Positions 26,123 to 35,650 of a stretch of 64,000 nt of DNA are shown here, piece by piece. Position 1 is the first letter of the stretch, and each line of letters opens with the position of its first letter. The notes under the pieces are model-generated. The model was not told the DNA's origin, did no database searches, and saw only the letters and a program-made list of their open reading frames with translations. A program made the position numbers and the translations under genes. This DNA comes from Nonlabens sp. YIK11 (GTDB lineage: Bacteria > Bacteroidota > Bacteroidia > Flavobacteriales > Flavobacteriaceae). Location: assembly GCF_001413925.1 (NCBI RefSeq), contig NZ_LBMJ01000001.1:1135001-1199000 (forward strand), read 5' to 3'.

Positions 26123-28663
26123 ATGGCAAAGAATCTGGTAATTGTAGAGTCGCCCGCAAAGGCAAAAACGATCGAGAAATTTCTAGGGAAAGACTATAAG
26201 GTAGCCTCTAGTTTTGGACATATCGCAGACTTGCCGGCAAAGGAACTGGGCGTTGCGGTGGATAAAGGCTTTGAGCCTAAGTACATCGTGAGCAGTGACA
26301 AGAAGGATCTGGTCAAGAAGCTCAAGAAAATGGCAGCCGAATCTGATATGGTATGGCTCGCGAGTGATGAGGACCGTGAAGGAGAAGCCATCGCATGGCA
26401 CCTAGCAGAGCAGCTGGATTTGAAAAAGGACAAAACCAAGCGTATTGTTTTTAATGCAATTACAAAAAGTGCCGTTCAAAAGGCCATTGACAATCCACGC
26501 AGCATCGACTACGACCTGGTCAATGCGCAGCAGGCGAGACGAGTGCTGGACAGAATTGTTGGCTACGAGATCTCACCTATATTATGGAGAAAGGTAAAAG
26601 GAGGCGCCAGTGCTGGTCGTGTACAATCTGTAGCTGTGCGATTGATTGTTGAGCGTGAGCAGGAAATATTAGATTTTCAAGGCGACAATTTTTATCGTGT
26701 GGATGCAGATTTTGCCACAGACGATAAGAAAACCCTTAAAGCCAAACTACCTTCAAACCTATCCAGCCGCAAGGAAGCAGAAGATTTCTTGGATTTAAAT
26801 AAAGGAGCCAAATTTCACGTATCAGATCTGGTTAAAAAACCAGCCAAAAAATCTCCTGCACCACCATTTACAACTTCAACCTTACAACAGGAAGCTTCCA
26901 GAAAGCTGTCTTTTAACGTGAGTCGTACCATGCAGCTGGCGCAAAGATTATATGAAGCCGGTCTAATTACTTATATGAGAACGGATAGTGTCAACTTGAG
27001 CAGCGAGGCAAAAAGTGGTGCAAAAGATGAGATCTTAAAAGCCTACGGTAAGGATTTTCATAAAGAGCGCAATTATAAAGGAAAGTCAAAAGGAGCTCAA
27101 GAAGCTCACGAGGCCATACGACCTACTGACTTTGCTTTGCATTCTTCTGGAGCAGATCGTGATCAGACCAGATTGTATGAATTGATCTGGAAACGCGCCA
27201 TCGCATCACAAATGAGTGATGCCCAGTTAGAGCGCACGAATGTTACTATTGCCGCAGACAAGCACGATAAGAACTTCACTGCCAGTGGTGAAATCGTCAA
27301 ATTTGAAGGTTTCTTGAAGGTGTATCTGGAAAGTACAGATGATGAAGATCTGGAACAAGAAGGATTGTTGCCGCCATTGAAGAAAGGACAACAACTTACC
27401 AATAAAAAGATTACTGCAACAGAGCGTTTTTCAAGACCACCTTATCGTTACAGTGAAGCGTCTCTAGTGAAGAAATTGGAAGAACTGGGTATAGGTCGTC
27501 CATCAACTTATGCACCTACCATTACTACGATTCAAAACCGTAAGTATGTAGAAAAAGGACAAAGTACTGGAGAGGAACGTGCTTACGTTCAGCTAGTTTT
27601 GAAAGATTCCAAAGTGGTAGAAAAAGAACTTTCTGAAACTACCGGTAGTAATAAGGGAAAACTAATACCAACCGATGTAGGCCGAGTGGTAAACGATTTC
27701 CTAGTAGAGCATTTTGAGAATATTCTCGATTATAACTTTACGGCAAAGGTAGAAGAGTCCTTTGATAACATCGCCGAAGGAAAAGAGGAATGGACCGATA
27801 TGATGGACCATTTCTATAAAAAATTCCACCCAACGGTTACAGATGTTGCAGAAAATGCAGAACGTGAAGTAGGCGAGCGAGTGCTGGGAACAGATCCTAA
27901 AACAGGTAAACCTATATCGGTTCGTTTAGGAAGATTTGGGGCGATGGCTCAAATTGGTTCTGTAGAAGATGAGGAAAAACCTCAATTTGCCAGTTTGTTA
28001 CCATCACAATCTTTGAACACCATTACTTTGGAAGAAGTGATGGACTTGTTCAAGTTGCCTAGAACTCTAGGCGAATACAATGGCCATCCAGTTGAGGTGA
28101 ACCAAGGTCGATTTGGTCCTTACGTGAAATTCAACGAGAAGACCTTCGTGTCCTTGGAAGATGGCGATGATCCCATGTCACTGACTTTTGAGCGTGCTGC
28201 AGAACTTATTGCTGCAAAAGAAAAGGCAGATGCTCCTATATATATGTATGACGAGCAACCGGTTACTAAAGGTGTAGGTCGTTTTGGTCCGTACATCAAA
28301 TGGGCAGGAATGTTCATCTCTGTCAACAAGAAATACGATTTTGATAACCTGACCAACGATGATATCGAGACCTTGATCAAGGATAAAATCCAGAAAGAGA
28401 AAGACAAGCTTATCGTTGACTGGGAAGAAGAAGGCATCAGGATTGAAAAAGCGCGTTGGGGTCGACACAATGTCATCAAGGGTAAAACAAAAGTGGAACT
28501 TGCTAAAACCATCGATCCTTTGAAAATCACTTTGGAGGAAGCTAAAGAGATGATCGCTAAAAAAGCTCCCAAGAAAAAGGCGCCAGCCAAGAAGAAGGCC
28601 GCCACTAAGAAAAAAGCACCAGCTAAGAAGAAGACCGCTTCCGCGAAAGCGAAAAAGAAATAA
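26123..28663 (+). CDS. topA: DNA topoisomerase I
   Basis: This 846-residue type IA topoisomerase relaxes negative supercoils. The Toprim domain starts KNLVIVESPAKAKTIEKFLG and has DEDREGEAIAWH (metal acids). The active-site tyrosine is in GLITYMRTDS (near residue 290). Downstream, C-terminal repeats of the GRFGPYVK/GRFGPYIKW type replace zinc fingers; I see no cysteine in the whole protein. The end is a Lys/Ala tail (KKKAPAKKKAATKKK) that should bind DNA. A one-mismatch palindrome copy (28636-28651) encodes ASAKA inside this tail, so the repeat has been absorbed there. The next gene starts 5 bp after the stop. Confidence 0.97.
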   Translation: MAKNLVIVESPAKAKTIEKFLGKDYKVASSFGHIADLPAKELGVAVDKGFEPKYIVSSDKKDLVKKLKKMAAESDMVWLASDEDREGEAIAWHLAEQLDLKKDKTKRIVFNAITKSAVQKAIDNPRSIDYDLVNAQQARRVLDRIVGYEISPILWRKVKGGASAGRVQSVAVRLIVEREQEILDFQGDNFYRVDADFATDDKKTLKAKLPSNLSSRKEAEDFLDLNKGAKFHVSDLVKKPAKKSPAPPFTTSTLQQEASRKLSFNVSRTMQLAQRLYEAGLITYMRTDSVNLSSEAKSGAKDEILKAYGKDFHKERNYKGKSKGAQEAHEAIRPTDFALHSSGADRDQTRLYELIWKRAIASQMSDAQLERTNVTIAADKHDKNFTASGEIVKFEGFLKVYLESTDDEDLEQEGLLPPLKKGQQLTNKKITATERFSRPPYRYSEASLVKKLEELGIGRPSTYAPTITTIQNRKYVEKGQSTGEERAYVQLVLKDSKVVEKELSETTGSNKGKLIPTDVGRVVNDFLVEHFENILDYNFTAKVEESFDNIAEGKEEWTDMMDHFYKKFHPTVTDVAENAEREVGERVLGTDPKTGKPISVRLGRFGAMAQIGSVEDEEKPQFASLLPSQSLNTITLEEVMDLFKLPRTLGEYNGHPVEVNQGRFGPYVKFNEKTFVSLEDGDDPMSLTFERAAELIAAKEKADAPIYMYDEQPVTKGVGRFGPYIKWAGMFISVNKKYDFDNLTNDDIETLIKDKIQKEKDKLIVDWEEEGIRIEKARWGRHNVIKGKTKVELAKTIDPLKITLEEAKEMIAKKAPKKKAPAKKKAATKKKAPAKKKTASAKAKKK
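28636..28651. repeat. Dispersed palindrome, one mismatch, in topA tail
   Basis: CGCTTCCGCGAAAGCG (C for T at position 6) encodes ASAKA at the Lys-rich C-terminus of TopA. Confidence 0.75.
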
Positions 28664-28668
28664 GCTTC

Positions 28669-29829
28669 ATGAGTCTAGAATATCTCCAGCCTATTGATGA
28701 TGCCACGGTGGCACACGCTAGGATTCAAGAAGAACGTACACTAGGTAAGACCATCCTGCTACATACAAAGCAGGATGGTCTTCCTGATTTGGGTAAGGTG
28801 GACATTGTCCTGATTTCAGTTTTGGAAAACCGCAGAGATCAAAATGCGTTGCTACCCATGGGAAATCTGGATGGTGTACGTCGCAAACTGTACGAACTGT
28901 TCCCGGGAAACTGGCACAGCACCATCGCAGACCTAGGCGATATCCAGGCCGGCGAGAGTGTTGAGGATACCTATTATGTGGTAAGGGAATTGACCGCCTA
29001 TTTTCTTAAGGAGGAAATATTACCCATCATTCTAGGTGGTAGTCAGGATTTGATGTATCCCATGTACAGGGCGTTTGATGATATTAAAGCCATGATCAAC
29101 GTGGTTAATGTTGACCATCGTTTTGACCTAGGGAATATTGAGATGCCCATCGATAGTCATAGCTATATAGGTAAAATGGTGGCGACAGAACCTTATAATC
29201 TTTTCAATTACAGCAATCTGGGTTATCAAACCTATTTCAATTCTCAAGAAGAAATTGATCTGCTGGACCGCCTATTTTTTGATGCCATAAGATTAGGAGA
29301 ACTTCAAGGAGATATGACCATCGCAGAACCTGTAATAAGAGACTGTGATTTGCTGGGAATTGATCTTTTAAGCGTTCAAGCAAATGATCTTTTATATGAT
29401 AAAGGGCACCCAAATGGATTTCAATCGGCTCAAATGTGCAGTTTATCGAGATATTCTGGAATTAGCGATCGATTAAAAGCATTCGGAATTTTTGAGATTC
29501 CCAGTGGTGATTTTCCAGTGTTGGAAAGTGCTGTTTCACAGATCATCTGGTACTTCCTTGAGGGCTATAATTTTAGGCATGGTGAGTATCCGATTAACGT
29601 TTCGTCGGGATTTTTGAAATATCAGGTTCCTATTGAAGATCAGGTACTTAACTTTTACAAATCTGTTAAAACAGAGCGCTGGTGGATTGAATTACCCTTT
29701 AATTCGGCCATCAATAATAAACTAAAACAATACACGTTATTACCGTGTGACAAGAAGGATTATCTTCAAGCTACCGATCAAATTTTGCCAGAACGGTGGT
29801 TAAAAGCACGTCAAAAAAACGAGATATAA
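28669..29829 (+). CDS. Arginase/formimidoylglutamase-fold protein, probably not metal-catalytic
   Basis: This 386-residue protein has the ureohydrolase fold order: GGSQDLMYPMYRA (123-), VVNVDHRFDLG (145-) and LLGIDLLSVQAND (228-) stand where arginases have GGDHS, DAHADI and SIDVDALDP. Several manganese ligands are replaced: the His of the first motif is Gln126, acidic residues of the second motif are out of register (Val148 and Phe152 flank His150), and the second Asp of the third is Leu234. It therefore looks like a pseudoenzyme, although databases may still call it formimidoylglutamase. It lies between topA (5-bp gap) and gldK (112-bp gap), a placement I recall for related Flavobacteriia. 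A role in gliding or T9SS is possible but inferred only from position. Confidence 0.8.
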   Translation: MSLEYLQPIDDATVAHARIQEERTLGKTILLHTKQDGLPDLGKVDIVLISVLENRRDQNALLPMGNLDGVRRKLYELFPGNWHSTIADLGDIQAGESVEDTYYVVRELTAYFLKEEILPIILGGSQDLMYPMYRAFDDIKAMINVVNVDHRFDLGNIEMPIDSHSYIGKMVATEPYNLFNYSNLGYQTYFNSQEEIDLLDRLFFDAIRLGELQGDMTIAEPVIRDCDLLGIDLLSVQANDLLYDKGHPNGFQSAQMCSLSRYSGISDRLKAFGIFEIPSGDFPVLESAVSQIIWYFLEGYNFRHGEYPINVSSGFLKYQVPIEDQVLNFYKSVKTERWWIELPFNSAINNKLKQYTLLPCDKKDYLQATDQILPERWLKARQKNEI

Positions 29830-29941
29830 TCAATTGTTCAAGAGTTTTTTTAATCAATAATCAAAAGGAATTAGTTGGCGAATTCAAATCTTTTAGATAG
29901 GTTTACCAGCTTAAATCTTAAACCAAAGAGGTAACATACTT

Positions 29942-31309
29942 ATGAAAAAATTACTAATGCTCGTGGCGGTTGTCGCATTTCTTGCCAGTTGTGGTAAAGG
30001 CGATCGCGGTCAACTGGTAGGTGTAAAGGGTAAGAAATGGCATCCAGAAAAACCGTATGGTATGACTCTGGTTCCTGGTGGATCTTTTATCATGGGTAAA
30101 GCAGATGATGATATCGCTGCAACACTCAATGCTCCAGCCAAAACAGTTACAGTTCCATCCTTCTATATGGATGAGACTGAGATTACTAACTCAGAATACA
30201 GACAGTTTACAGAATGGGTGCGTGACTCTACCCTAAGAATGAGACTTGCCATACTTGCAGACGATGAAGGTTTGACGCCAGGAAGTGGTGGAACTGGAGA
30301 CTTTGCATTTAAGGATGCTAGTAATCAAAATCCTTCAGTTTGGGAACAATACGTAGAAGATAACTACATAGGTTTAGGTGAAACAGGTTATGAAGGCCGT
30401 CAGTTAAATTGGGATGAAGATCTTATCTGGGATACAGAAGATATTCCAGACGAATATTATGCAGAGGCTTACGATTCCATGTACATTCCTTTTGAAGAAG
30501 CTTACAACGGTAAGCGATCTATCGATGTGGAAAAACTCATTTTTAGATACTCTGTAAAGGATATTCAAAAAGCAGTCAAAAATCCTGGTTTGAGTAGAAA
30601 GGAGTTCATCAAGACTTACACCACCAAGATTTATCCAGACACTACCGTATGGATTCGTGATTTCAACTACAGTTATAACGAGCCTATGCACAACGATTAT
30701 TTCTATCATGAAGCATATAGCGACTATCCTGTGGTAGGTGTCAACTGGATGCAGGCAAAAGCTTTCGCACAATGGAGAACTTTATATCACAATGGTTACC
30801 GTAGAAAGCAAAAAGGACGCGACGACGTTTTCCCTTACAGACTACCTACTGAGGCAGAATGGGAATATGCGGCTCGTGGCGGTCTAGAAGGTGCAACGTT
30901 TCCTTGGGGTGGACCTTATGCTAAAAACGATCGCGGTTGTTTCTTGGCAAACTTTAAACCTTTACGAGGAGATTACGCAGCAGATCAAGCCCTATATACG
31001 GTAGAGGCAGATGCGTACGAGCCTAACGATTACAATTTATACAACATGTCTGGTAACGTTTCAGAATGGGTGAACTCATCCTACGAGCCAGGCGCGTATG
31101 AGTACATGAGCTCCATGAGTCCAGTCGTGAATGATGAAAACAACCGCCGTAAAGGTGTGCGTGGTGGCTCTTGGAAAGATGTGTCCTACTTCCTGGAAGT
31201 TGGTACAAGAGATTATGAATACCAAGACTCTGCAAGAAGTTACATCGGCTTTAGAACCGTTCAATCTTATGTAGGTACTGATGTTACCTTGAACGCAGCA
31301 ACAAATTAA
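29942..31309 (+). CDS. gldK: Gliding motility lipoprotein GldK (T9SS ring)
   Basis: GldK forms, with GldN, the periplasmic ring of the T9SS under the outer membrane. The lipoprotein signal MKKLLMLVAVVAFLASC places the lipid on Cys17. The body is a formylglycine-generating-enzyme-like (sulfatase-modifying) domain, shown by LVPGGSFIMG near residue 40, FYMDETEITNSEYRQF, RLPTEAEWEYAARGG and NMSGNVSEW. The enzyme's catalytic cysteines are not obvious, in keeping with a structural role. Length 455 is normal. It is the first gene of gldKLMN; each following gene starts 10-45 bp later. I did not find a clear promoter box in the 112-bp gap. Confidence 0.96.
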   Translation: MKKLLMLVAVVAFLASCGKGDRGQLVGVKGKKWHPEKPYGMTLVPGGSFIMGKADDDIAATLNAPAKTVTVPSFYMDETEITNSEYRQFTEWVRDSTLRMRLAILADDEGLTPGSGGTGDFAFKDASNQNPSVWEQYVEDNYIGLGETGYEGRQLNWDEDLIWDTEDIPDEYYAEAYDSMYIPFEEAYNGKRSIDVEKLIFRYSVKDIQKAVKNPGLSRKEFIKTYTTKIYPDTTVWIRDFNYSYNEPMHNDYFYHEAYSDYPVVGVNWMQAKAFAQWRTLYHNGYRRKQKGRDDVFPYRLPTEAEWEYAARGGLEGATFPWGGPYAKNDRGCFLANFKPLRGDYAADQALYTVEADAYEPNDYNLYNMSGNVSEWVNSSYEPGAYEYMSSMSPVVNDENNRRKGVRGGSWKDVSYFLEVGTRDYEYQDSARSYIGFRTVQSYVGTDVTLNAATN

Positions 31310-31352
31310 ACTTACCCAAACAATAACTATCAATAATTAAAGGTCCCTATCA

Positions 31353-32018
31353 ATGGCACAATCTAAAACAACAAAGAAATTATTTAACATGGCTTACGGT
31401 CTAGGAGCCTCTATCGTAATTCTAGGCGCACTTTTCAAAATTTTGCACTGGGAACTTGATTTAGGATTTGCTGTACTTTCCGGTGGTACATTGCTTGCAA
31501 TTGGATTGATTACAGAAGCAATCATTTTTGCCATTGCTGCCTTTGAGCCAGTAGAAGAAGACCTTGACTGGTCGATCGTTTACCCAGAGCTTGCTGGTGG
31601 TCCCGCTTCCGCGAAAGCGAAAAAAACAACCGTCATCGAGGAAGAAGAAGCGTCAGGAATGTTATCCAAGAAATTGGATGCCATGCTTAAGGATGCCAAA
31701 GTAGATGCCGCATTGATGGAAAGTCTAGGAACAAGCATTAGAAGTTTTGAAGGTGCGGCCAAAGGAATCGCACCAACTGCTGAAGCAATGTCTTCAACTA
31801 AAAAATATTCTGAAGAGATGGCTCTTGCCGCAGCTCAAATGGAATCATTGAACAGCCTTTACAAAGTACAGGTAGAAAGTACCGCACGCCAGGCCGAAGT
31901 GAATGAGCAAGTAGCTCAAAACGCTGGACGCCTTAAAGATCAAATGGAAGGATTAGCAAATAACCTGAGCAGCCTTAATGGCGTTTATGGTAACATGCTA
32001 GGAGCCATGAAAGGATAA
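31353..32018 (+). CDS. gldL: Gliding motility protein GldL (T9SS motor)
   Basis: GldL is the inner-membrane stator of the proton-driven T9SS/gliding motor and works with GldM. Two N-terminal helices (about residues 15-33 and 38-62) surround GALFKILHWELDLGFAVLSGG, which contains the conserved charged residues that carry protons. The rest is a cytoplasmic helical tail rich in Ala, Glu and Gln, partly coiled coil. A one-mismatch palindrome copy (31604-31619) encodes ASAKA at the junction between the membrane part and the tail. Length, 221 residues, is typical. Confidence 0.96.
   Translation: MAQSKTTKKLFNMAYGLGASIVILGALFKILHWELDLGFAVLSGGTLLAIGLITEAIIFAIAAFEPVEEDLDWSIVYPELAGGPASAKAKKTTVIEEEEASGMLSKKLDAMLKDAKVDAALMESLGTSIRSFEGAAKGIAPTAEAMSSTKKYSEEMALAAAQMESLNSLYKVQVESTARQAEVNEQVAQNAGRLKDQMEGLANNLSSLNGVYGNMLGAMKG
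31604..31619. repeat. Dispersed palindrome, one mismatch, in gldL
   Basis: CGCTTCCGCGAAAGCG, the same one-base variant as in topA, encodes ASAKA in the linker after the membrane helices. Confidence 0.75.
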
Positions 32019-32063
32019 TTAGTAACAACAAACAAATCAAAAACCATTACTAATTAAATAATT

Positions 32064-33614
32064 ATGGCAGGAGGACAAGGCCCAAGGCAGAAGATGATTA
32101 ACCTAATGTACCTGGTTTTTATCGCGATGCTGGCATTGAACATGAGTAAGGAAGTCTTGACGGCTTTTGGTCTTATGGAAGAAAGCGTTGCTGATAATAA
32201 CGAGACTCTAGAGGTGCGTAATGAAGCATCTTTTGAGGCGTTAGCAGCAAAAGCAAAAGAACAACCCAAACAATATCAAGAGGCAGCAGAATCTGCAGCA
32301 AAAGTGACGCAGATAAGTGAAGATTTTGACAATTATCTGTCAGAGCTTAAGGCAGAAATGATGGCTTCCATTGATCCAGAAAATCAAGGAGATTATCAAT
32401 CACAGGATAAAACAGACTTTTTAGATACAAAGTTTTTCCAAGGTGATGGACTGTCTGAAGATGGAAAGGTTTTCATTCAACAAATGAATGATTACCGTAC
32501 CGGTATGATCGCAGCACTTCCAGATGCTGGATATGACGCCTTGAAAGAGGAAATCAACAATAAGTTTGACACCAGCGATGTACCATCAGAGCGTAGTAAT
32601 CCAGACAGTGAGAAGATCAATTACTTGAACTATCACTTTGAAGGTTATCCATTAATTGCCTCAAAGGCAAAGATCACACAAATGCAAAACGACATCAAAA
32701 ATGCCGAGGCAGATGTATTAGGTCAATTGTTGCAAGGTGAATTGATCGAGATCGCTTCCATGAATAACTATAGATCTATAGTGAGTTTGGAAAAAGGAGC
32801 ATTCTTTAATGGTGAGACTGTAACCGGTGAGGTAGTATTGGGTCGTTACGATGATAACATGAAGCCGACAAAAGTGATCATCAATGGATCTGAAGTTCCA
32901 GCAAGTCAAATCCAGAATGGACGTGTGATGCTTAACTTCGGCGCAGGTGCTGTAGGTGATAAAGAAATCACTGGTGAGATGCAATTTGTCGAAAACGGTG
33001 AAACGGTAACGATTCCTATCAATCAGAAATACTCTGTTATTGGTAAACCTAACTCTGCTACGATCAGTGCAGATAAAATGAACGTTGTTTACCGTGGTGT
33101 AGATAATCCAATGACGATTTCTTTTGCAGGAGTAGATCCTAGCAAAGTATCTGCAAGTGCTCCAGGTTTGAGCAGTCGTGGTGGATCTAGTTATTTGATG
33201 AAACCAGCTGGTGGAGCTAGTGTCAACATCAATGTGAGTGCAAAGCTTCCTGATGGATCAACAGCGACAGACAGTAAGTCATTCCGTATCAAAGATCTTC
33301 CTAATCCTACGGGATTGATCAGTGGAGAGTTTGATGGAGTACGTAAAAACAGAGCCAATCTTGCAATATCAACGGTATCTGCAGCGTTCTTAGACTTTGA
33401 TTTTGACTTAACGCCACAGGTGACAGAATTTATATTTAAAGTTCAAGGACAGCCAGGTATCAAAGTGTCTGGAAATAAGTTGAATGACGCCGCAAAGGCA
33501 GCCTTACAACGTGCACCTCAAGGATCCATCGTACAGATCGCACAGATCAAAACGACCGTTCCTGGAGTACGTACTAAAGCAACGACACCAGTATCTGTTG
33601 AATTGACAGATTAA
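32064..33614 (+). CDS. gldM: Gliding motility protein GldM (T9SS motor shaft)
   Basis: GldM is a dimer with one membrane helix (about residues 14-34, QKMINLMYLVFIAMLALNMS) inside the GldL pentamer and a long periplasmic shaft reaching the GldK/GldN ring. After a helical D1 segment (to about 220) come Ig-like domains, seen in ELIEIASMNNYRSIVSLEKG and VYRGVDNPMTISFAGVDPSKV. Length, 516 residues, is normal. It is in order between gldL and gldN. Confidence 0.97.
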   Translation: MAGGQGPRQKMINLMYLVFIAMLALNMSKEVLTAFGLMEESVADNNETLEVRNEASFEALAAKAKEQPKQYQEAAESAAKVTQISEDFDNYLSELKAEMMASIDPENQGDYQSQDKTDFLDTKFFQGDGLSEDGKVFIQQMNDYRTGMIAALPDAGYDALKEEINNKFDTSDVPSERSNPDSEKINYLNYHFEGYPLIASKAKITQMQNDIKNAEADVLGQLLQGELIEIASMNNYRSIVSLEKGAFFNGETVTGEVVLGRYDDNMKPTKVIINGSEVPASQIQNGRVMLNFGAGAVGDKEITGEMQFVENGETVTIPINQKYSVIGKPNSATISADKMNVVYRGVDNPMTISFAGVDPSKVSASAPGLSSRGGSSYLMKPAGGASVNINVSAKLPDGSTATDSKSFRIKDLPNPTGLISGEFDGVRKNRANLAISTVSAAFLDFDFDLTPQVTEFIFKVQGQPGIKVSGNKLNDAAKAALQRAPQGSIVQIAQIKTTVPGVRTKATTPVSVELTD

Positions 33615-33624
33615 CAATAATTCT

Positions 33625-34503
33625 ATGATGAATAAATTAGTAGCCCTTTTTACGATCTTCCTCGCAGTTGGAATGGTTCAGGCTCAGAATAATATTCTGA
33701 ATGCAAAATCATTTGACGAGATAGGTGAGAAAACACTCGAGCAAGTAATCAATGATAACGATAAGCCTTTGCCTTATGGTTTCGTTGGAGACCGTGATAT
33801 CCTTTGGGAACGTAATGTTTGGGAGAAGATAGATCTTGATGAAAAGGTGAACTTTCCATTGTATTATCCAGTAGATACCAACTTTGTAGGTAGTGAACGT
33901 CGATCGTTATTTCATGTGATTACCAAAGCTGCAGCAGAAGGTAAAGTGAAACTTTATGCAGACTCCTATGGTAATACAGAACGTAAGTTTGACGATTTAG
34001 GAAGCAGTTTGAAGCGTGTAGATACTTCAGACGTTGGTATCCAGCGTTACAATGAAACTGGAAGCGTTCCTGCAGAATTTATCACTACAACGACTATCAA
34101 TGCTAACATGGTTTCCCAATATCATATACGTGGTGTATGGTATTTTGACAGTCGCCAGGCAGAAATGAAATATAGAATGATCGCGTTGGCACCGGTAACT
34201 CCAGATGTAAACTTTTTGGACGACCCTCAAGGTATTGAGTTGTTTTGGGTATTCTATCCGGACATGAGAGATATTCTACATGAGGCCAAAGTGTTTAACG
34301 AGAAGAATTCCGCGAGGCCATTGACATTTGACCATTTGTTGAATTCAAGACATTTCAATGCAACGATTTATAAGATCGACAACGTTCAAGGTGATCGCGA
34401 GATAGAAAGCTACATCACCAACAATTCCATGATGCAGTTGCTAGAGTCAGATCGACTTAAAGAAACAATCAGGAACTTTGAACTGGATATGTGGAACTAC
34501 TAA
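33625..34503 (+). CDS. gldN: Gliding motility protein GldN (T9SS ring)
   Basis: GldN (PorN) is a periplasmic protein that makes the T9SS ring with GldK. A signal peptide (LVALFTIFLAVGMVQAQ) is followed by ILNAKSFDEIGEKT and by VGDRDILWERNVWEKIDLDEKVN, the family signature. LFWVFYPDMRDILHEAKVFNE is also typical. Length, 292 residues, is normal. It is the last gene of the cluster and a strong terminator follows 20 bases after the stop codon. Confidence 0.97.
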   Translation: MMNKLVALFTIFLAVGMVQAQNNILNAKSFDEIGEKTLEQVINDNDKPLPYGFVGDRDILWERNVWEKIDLDEKVNFPLYYPVDTNFVGSERRSLFHVITKAAAEGKVKLYADSYGNTERKFDDLGSSLKRVDTSDVGIQRYNETGSVPAEFITTTTINANMVSQYHIRGVWYFDSRQAEMKYRMIALAPVTPDVNFLDDPQGIELFWVFYPDMRDILHEAKVFNEKNSARPLTFDHLLNSRHFNATIYKIDNVQGDREIESYITNNSMMQLLESDRLKETIRNFELDMWNY

Positions 34504-34523
34504 AACACTATCTTTTAAAACAT

Positions 34524-34548
34524 AGCCTTGCATTGCAAGGCTTTTTTT
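34524..34548 (+). terminator. Terminator of gldKLMN
   Basis: AGCCTTGC/GCAAGGCT with loop ATT and a seven-T tail, just after gldN. Confidence 0.88.
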
Positions 34549-34577
34549 ATGCGCTATTGTGAGTACTTTTGAACCCT

Positions 34578-35621
34578 ATGAAAGACGTGATTATAGTTGG
34601 TGGTGGTATTTCTGGAACTACGCTGGCATGGCAGTGGTTTTTGCAAGGTAAATCGGTGCAGTGGTATGCAGACGGCATCAAGTCTTCTAGCCATGTCGCT
34701 GCTGGTGTTTTTAATCCAGTAGTTCTTAAAAGATTCAGTCCTATCTGGAAGGCTCAAGAACAGCTGGACTTCATGTTTCCTTTTTACAAAGAGGTCGGGA
34801 AATATCTGGAAACCTCAGTCATAGAACTTCTACCCGTATGGCGTCGTTTCCACGACTCAAAAGAGCGCGCCACGTGGACGAGAAAGTCTGTTAGGGAAGA
34901 TCTGGACAATTTGATGCTAACGGAGCCTACAGACGATGCAATTGACGGAATTAAAGCCGACAATGGTTATGGTATTGTACGGCATACCGGATGGCTAGAC
35001 ACATTAAGTTACATGAAGAGTTCCATGGACTTCTTCACTTCAAGAAACGAATTCTTTGAGGAAGGTTTTGATTATGACAAGCTTTTCATATCAGACGATC
35101 TAGTTACTTACAAAGATATTACCGCCAAAGCAGTGATTTTTGCCGAAGGAAACCAACTGCCGCACAATCCATGGTTTCATAAATTGCCGTTACAGGGCAA
35201 TAAGGGAGAAATTCTCATTATACGTTGTCCAGGTCTACAATTGCAACAGATTGTCAAATCCTCAGTTTTCTTGATGCCCTATCGTGACGACTTGTTTTGG
35301 GTTGGTGCTACATACGATCGTGAATATGAATCTGTACAACCATCCCAAAAGGCAAAGGATTTTTTGATTTCAAAACTGGAAACCTTTTTAGAACTGCCCT
35401 ATGAAATCATAGACCACAAAAGCGGTATACGACCTACCACAACCGATAGAAGGCCATTCCTGGGATCGCACAAAGAGTTCAAAAACCTGTACGTTTTTAA
35501 TGGTATGGGAAGTCGAGCATCACTGATCGCGCCTTGGGCGTCAAAGTGCCTCTTTGACTTTATCTATGAAGGCATTAGCTTGCCCGCTGAAATGGATATT
35601 TTCAGATTTGAAGACCAATAA
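34578..35621 (+). CDS. FAD-dependent oxidoreductase (DAO family)
   Basis: This 347-residue cytoplasmic flavoprotein has the FAD motif VIIVGGGISGTTLAWQW directly at the N-terminus, as in D-amino-acid oxidase/glycine oxidase-type enzymes. The C-terminal FAD contact GIRPTTTDRRPFLG and the closing NGMGSRASLIAPW support the fold. I chose ATG 34578 (MKDVIIVGG); a TTG three codons upstream also leaves an open frame. The substrate is an amine or amino acid by family but cannot be named. It stands alone between the gldN terminator and the convergent DUF983 gene. Confidence 0.88.
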   Translation: MKDVIIVGGGISGTTLAWQWFLQGKSVQWYADGIKSSSHVAAGVFNPVVLKRFSPIWKAQEQLDFMFPFYKEVGKYLETSVIELLPVWRRFHDSKERATWTRKSVREDLDNLMLTEPTDDAIDGIKADNGYGIVRHTGWLDTLSYMKSSMDFFTSRNEFFEEGFDYDKLFISDDLVTYKDITAKAVIFAEGNQLPHNPWFHKLPLQGNKGEILIIRCPGLQLQQIVKSSVFLMPYRDDLFWVGATYDREYESVQPSQKAKDFLISKLETFLELPYEIIDHKSGIRPTTTDRRPFLGSHKEFKNLYVFNGMGSRASLIAPWASKCLFDFIYEGISLPAEMDIFRFEDQ

Positions 35622-35650
35622 ATAGAGGAATTCAATCGCTGATTCTAGAG

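Noticed and set aside
28120-28605. Minus-strand open frame of 161 codons opposite topA
   Set aside because: Mirror of the Lys-rich and conserved topA coding strand, with composition (Phe/Leu/Ser) expected from antisense of such codons.
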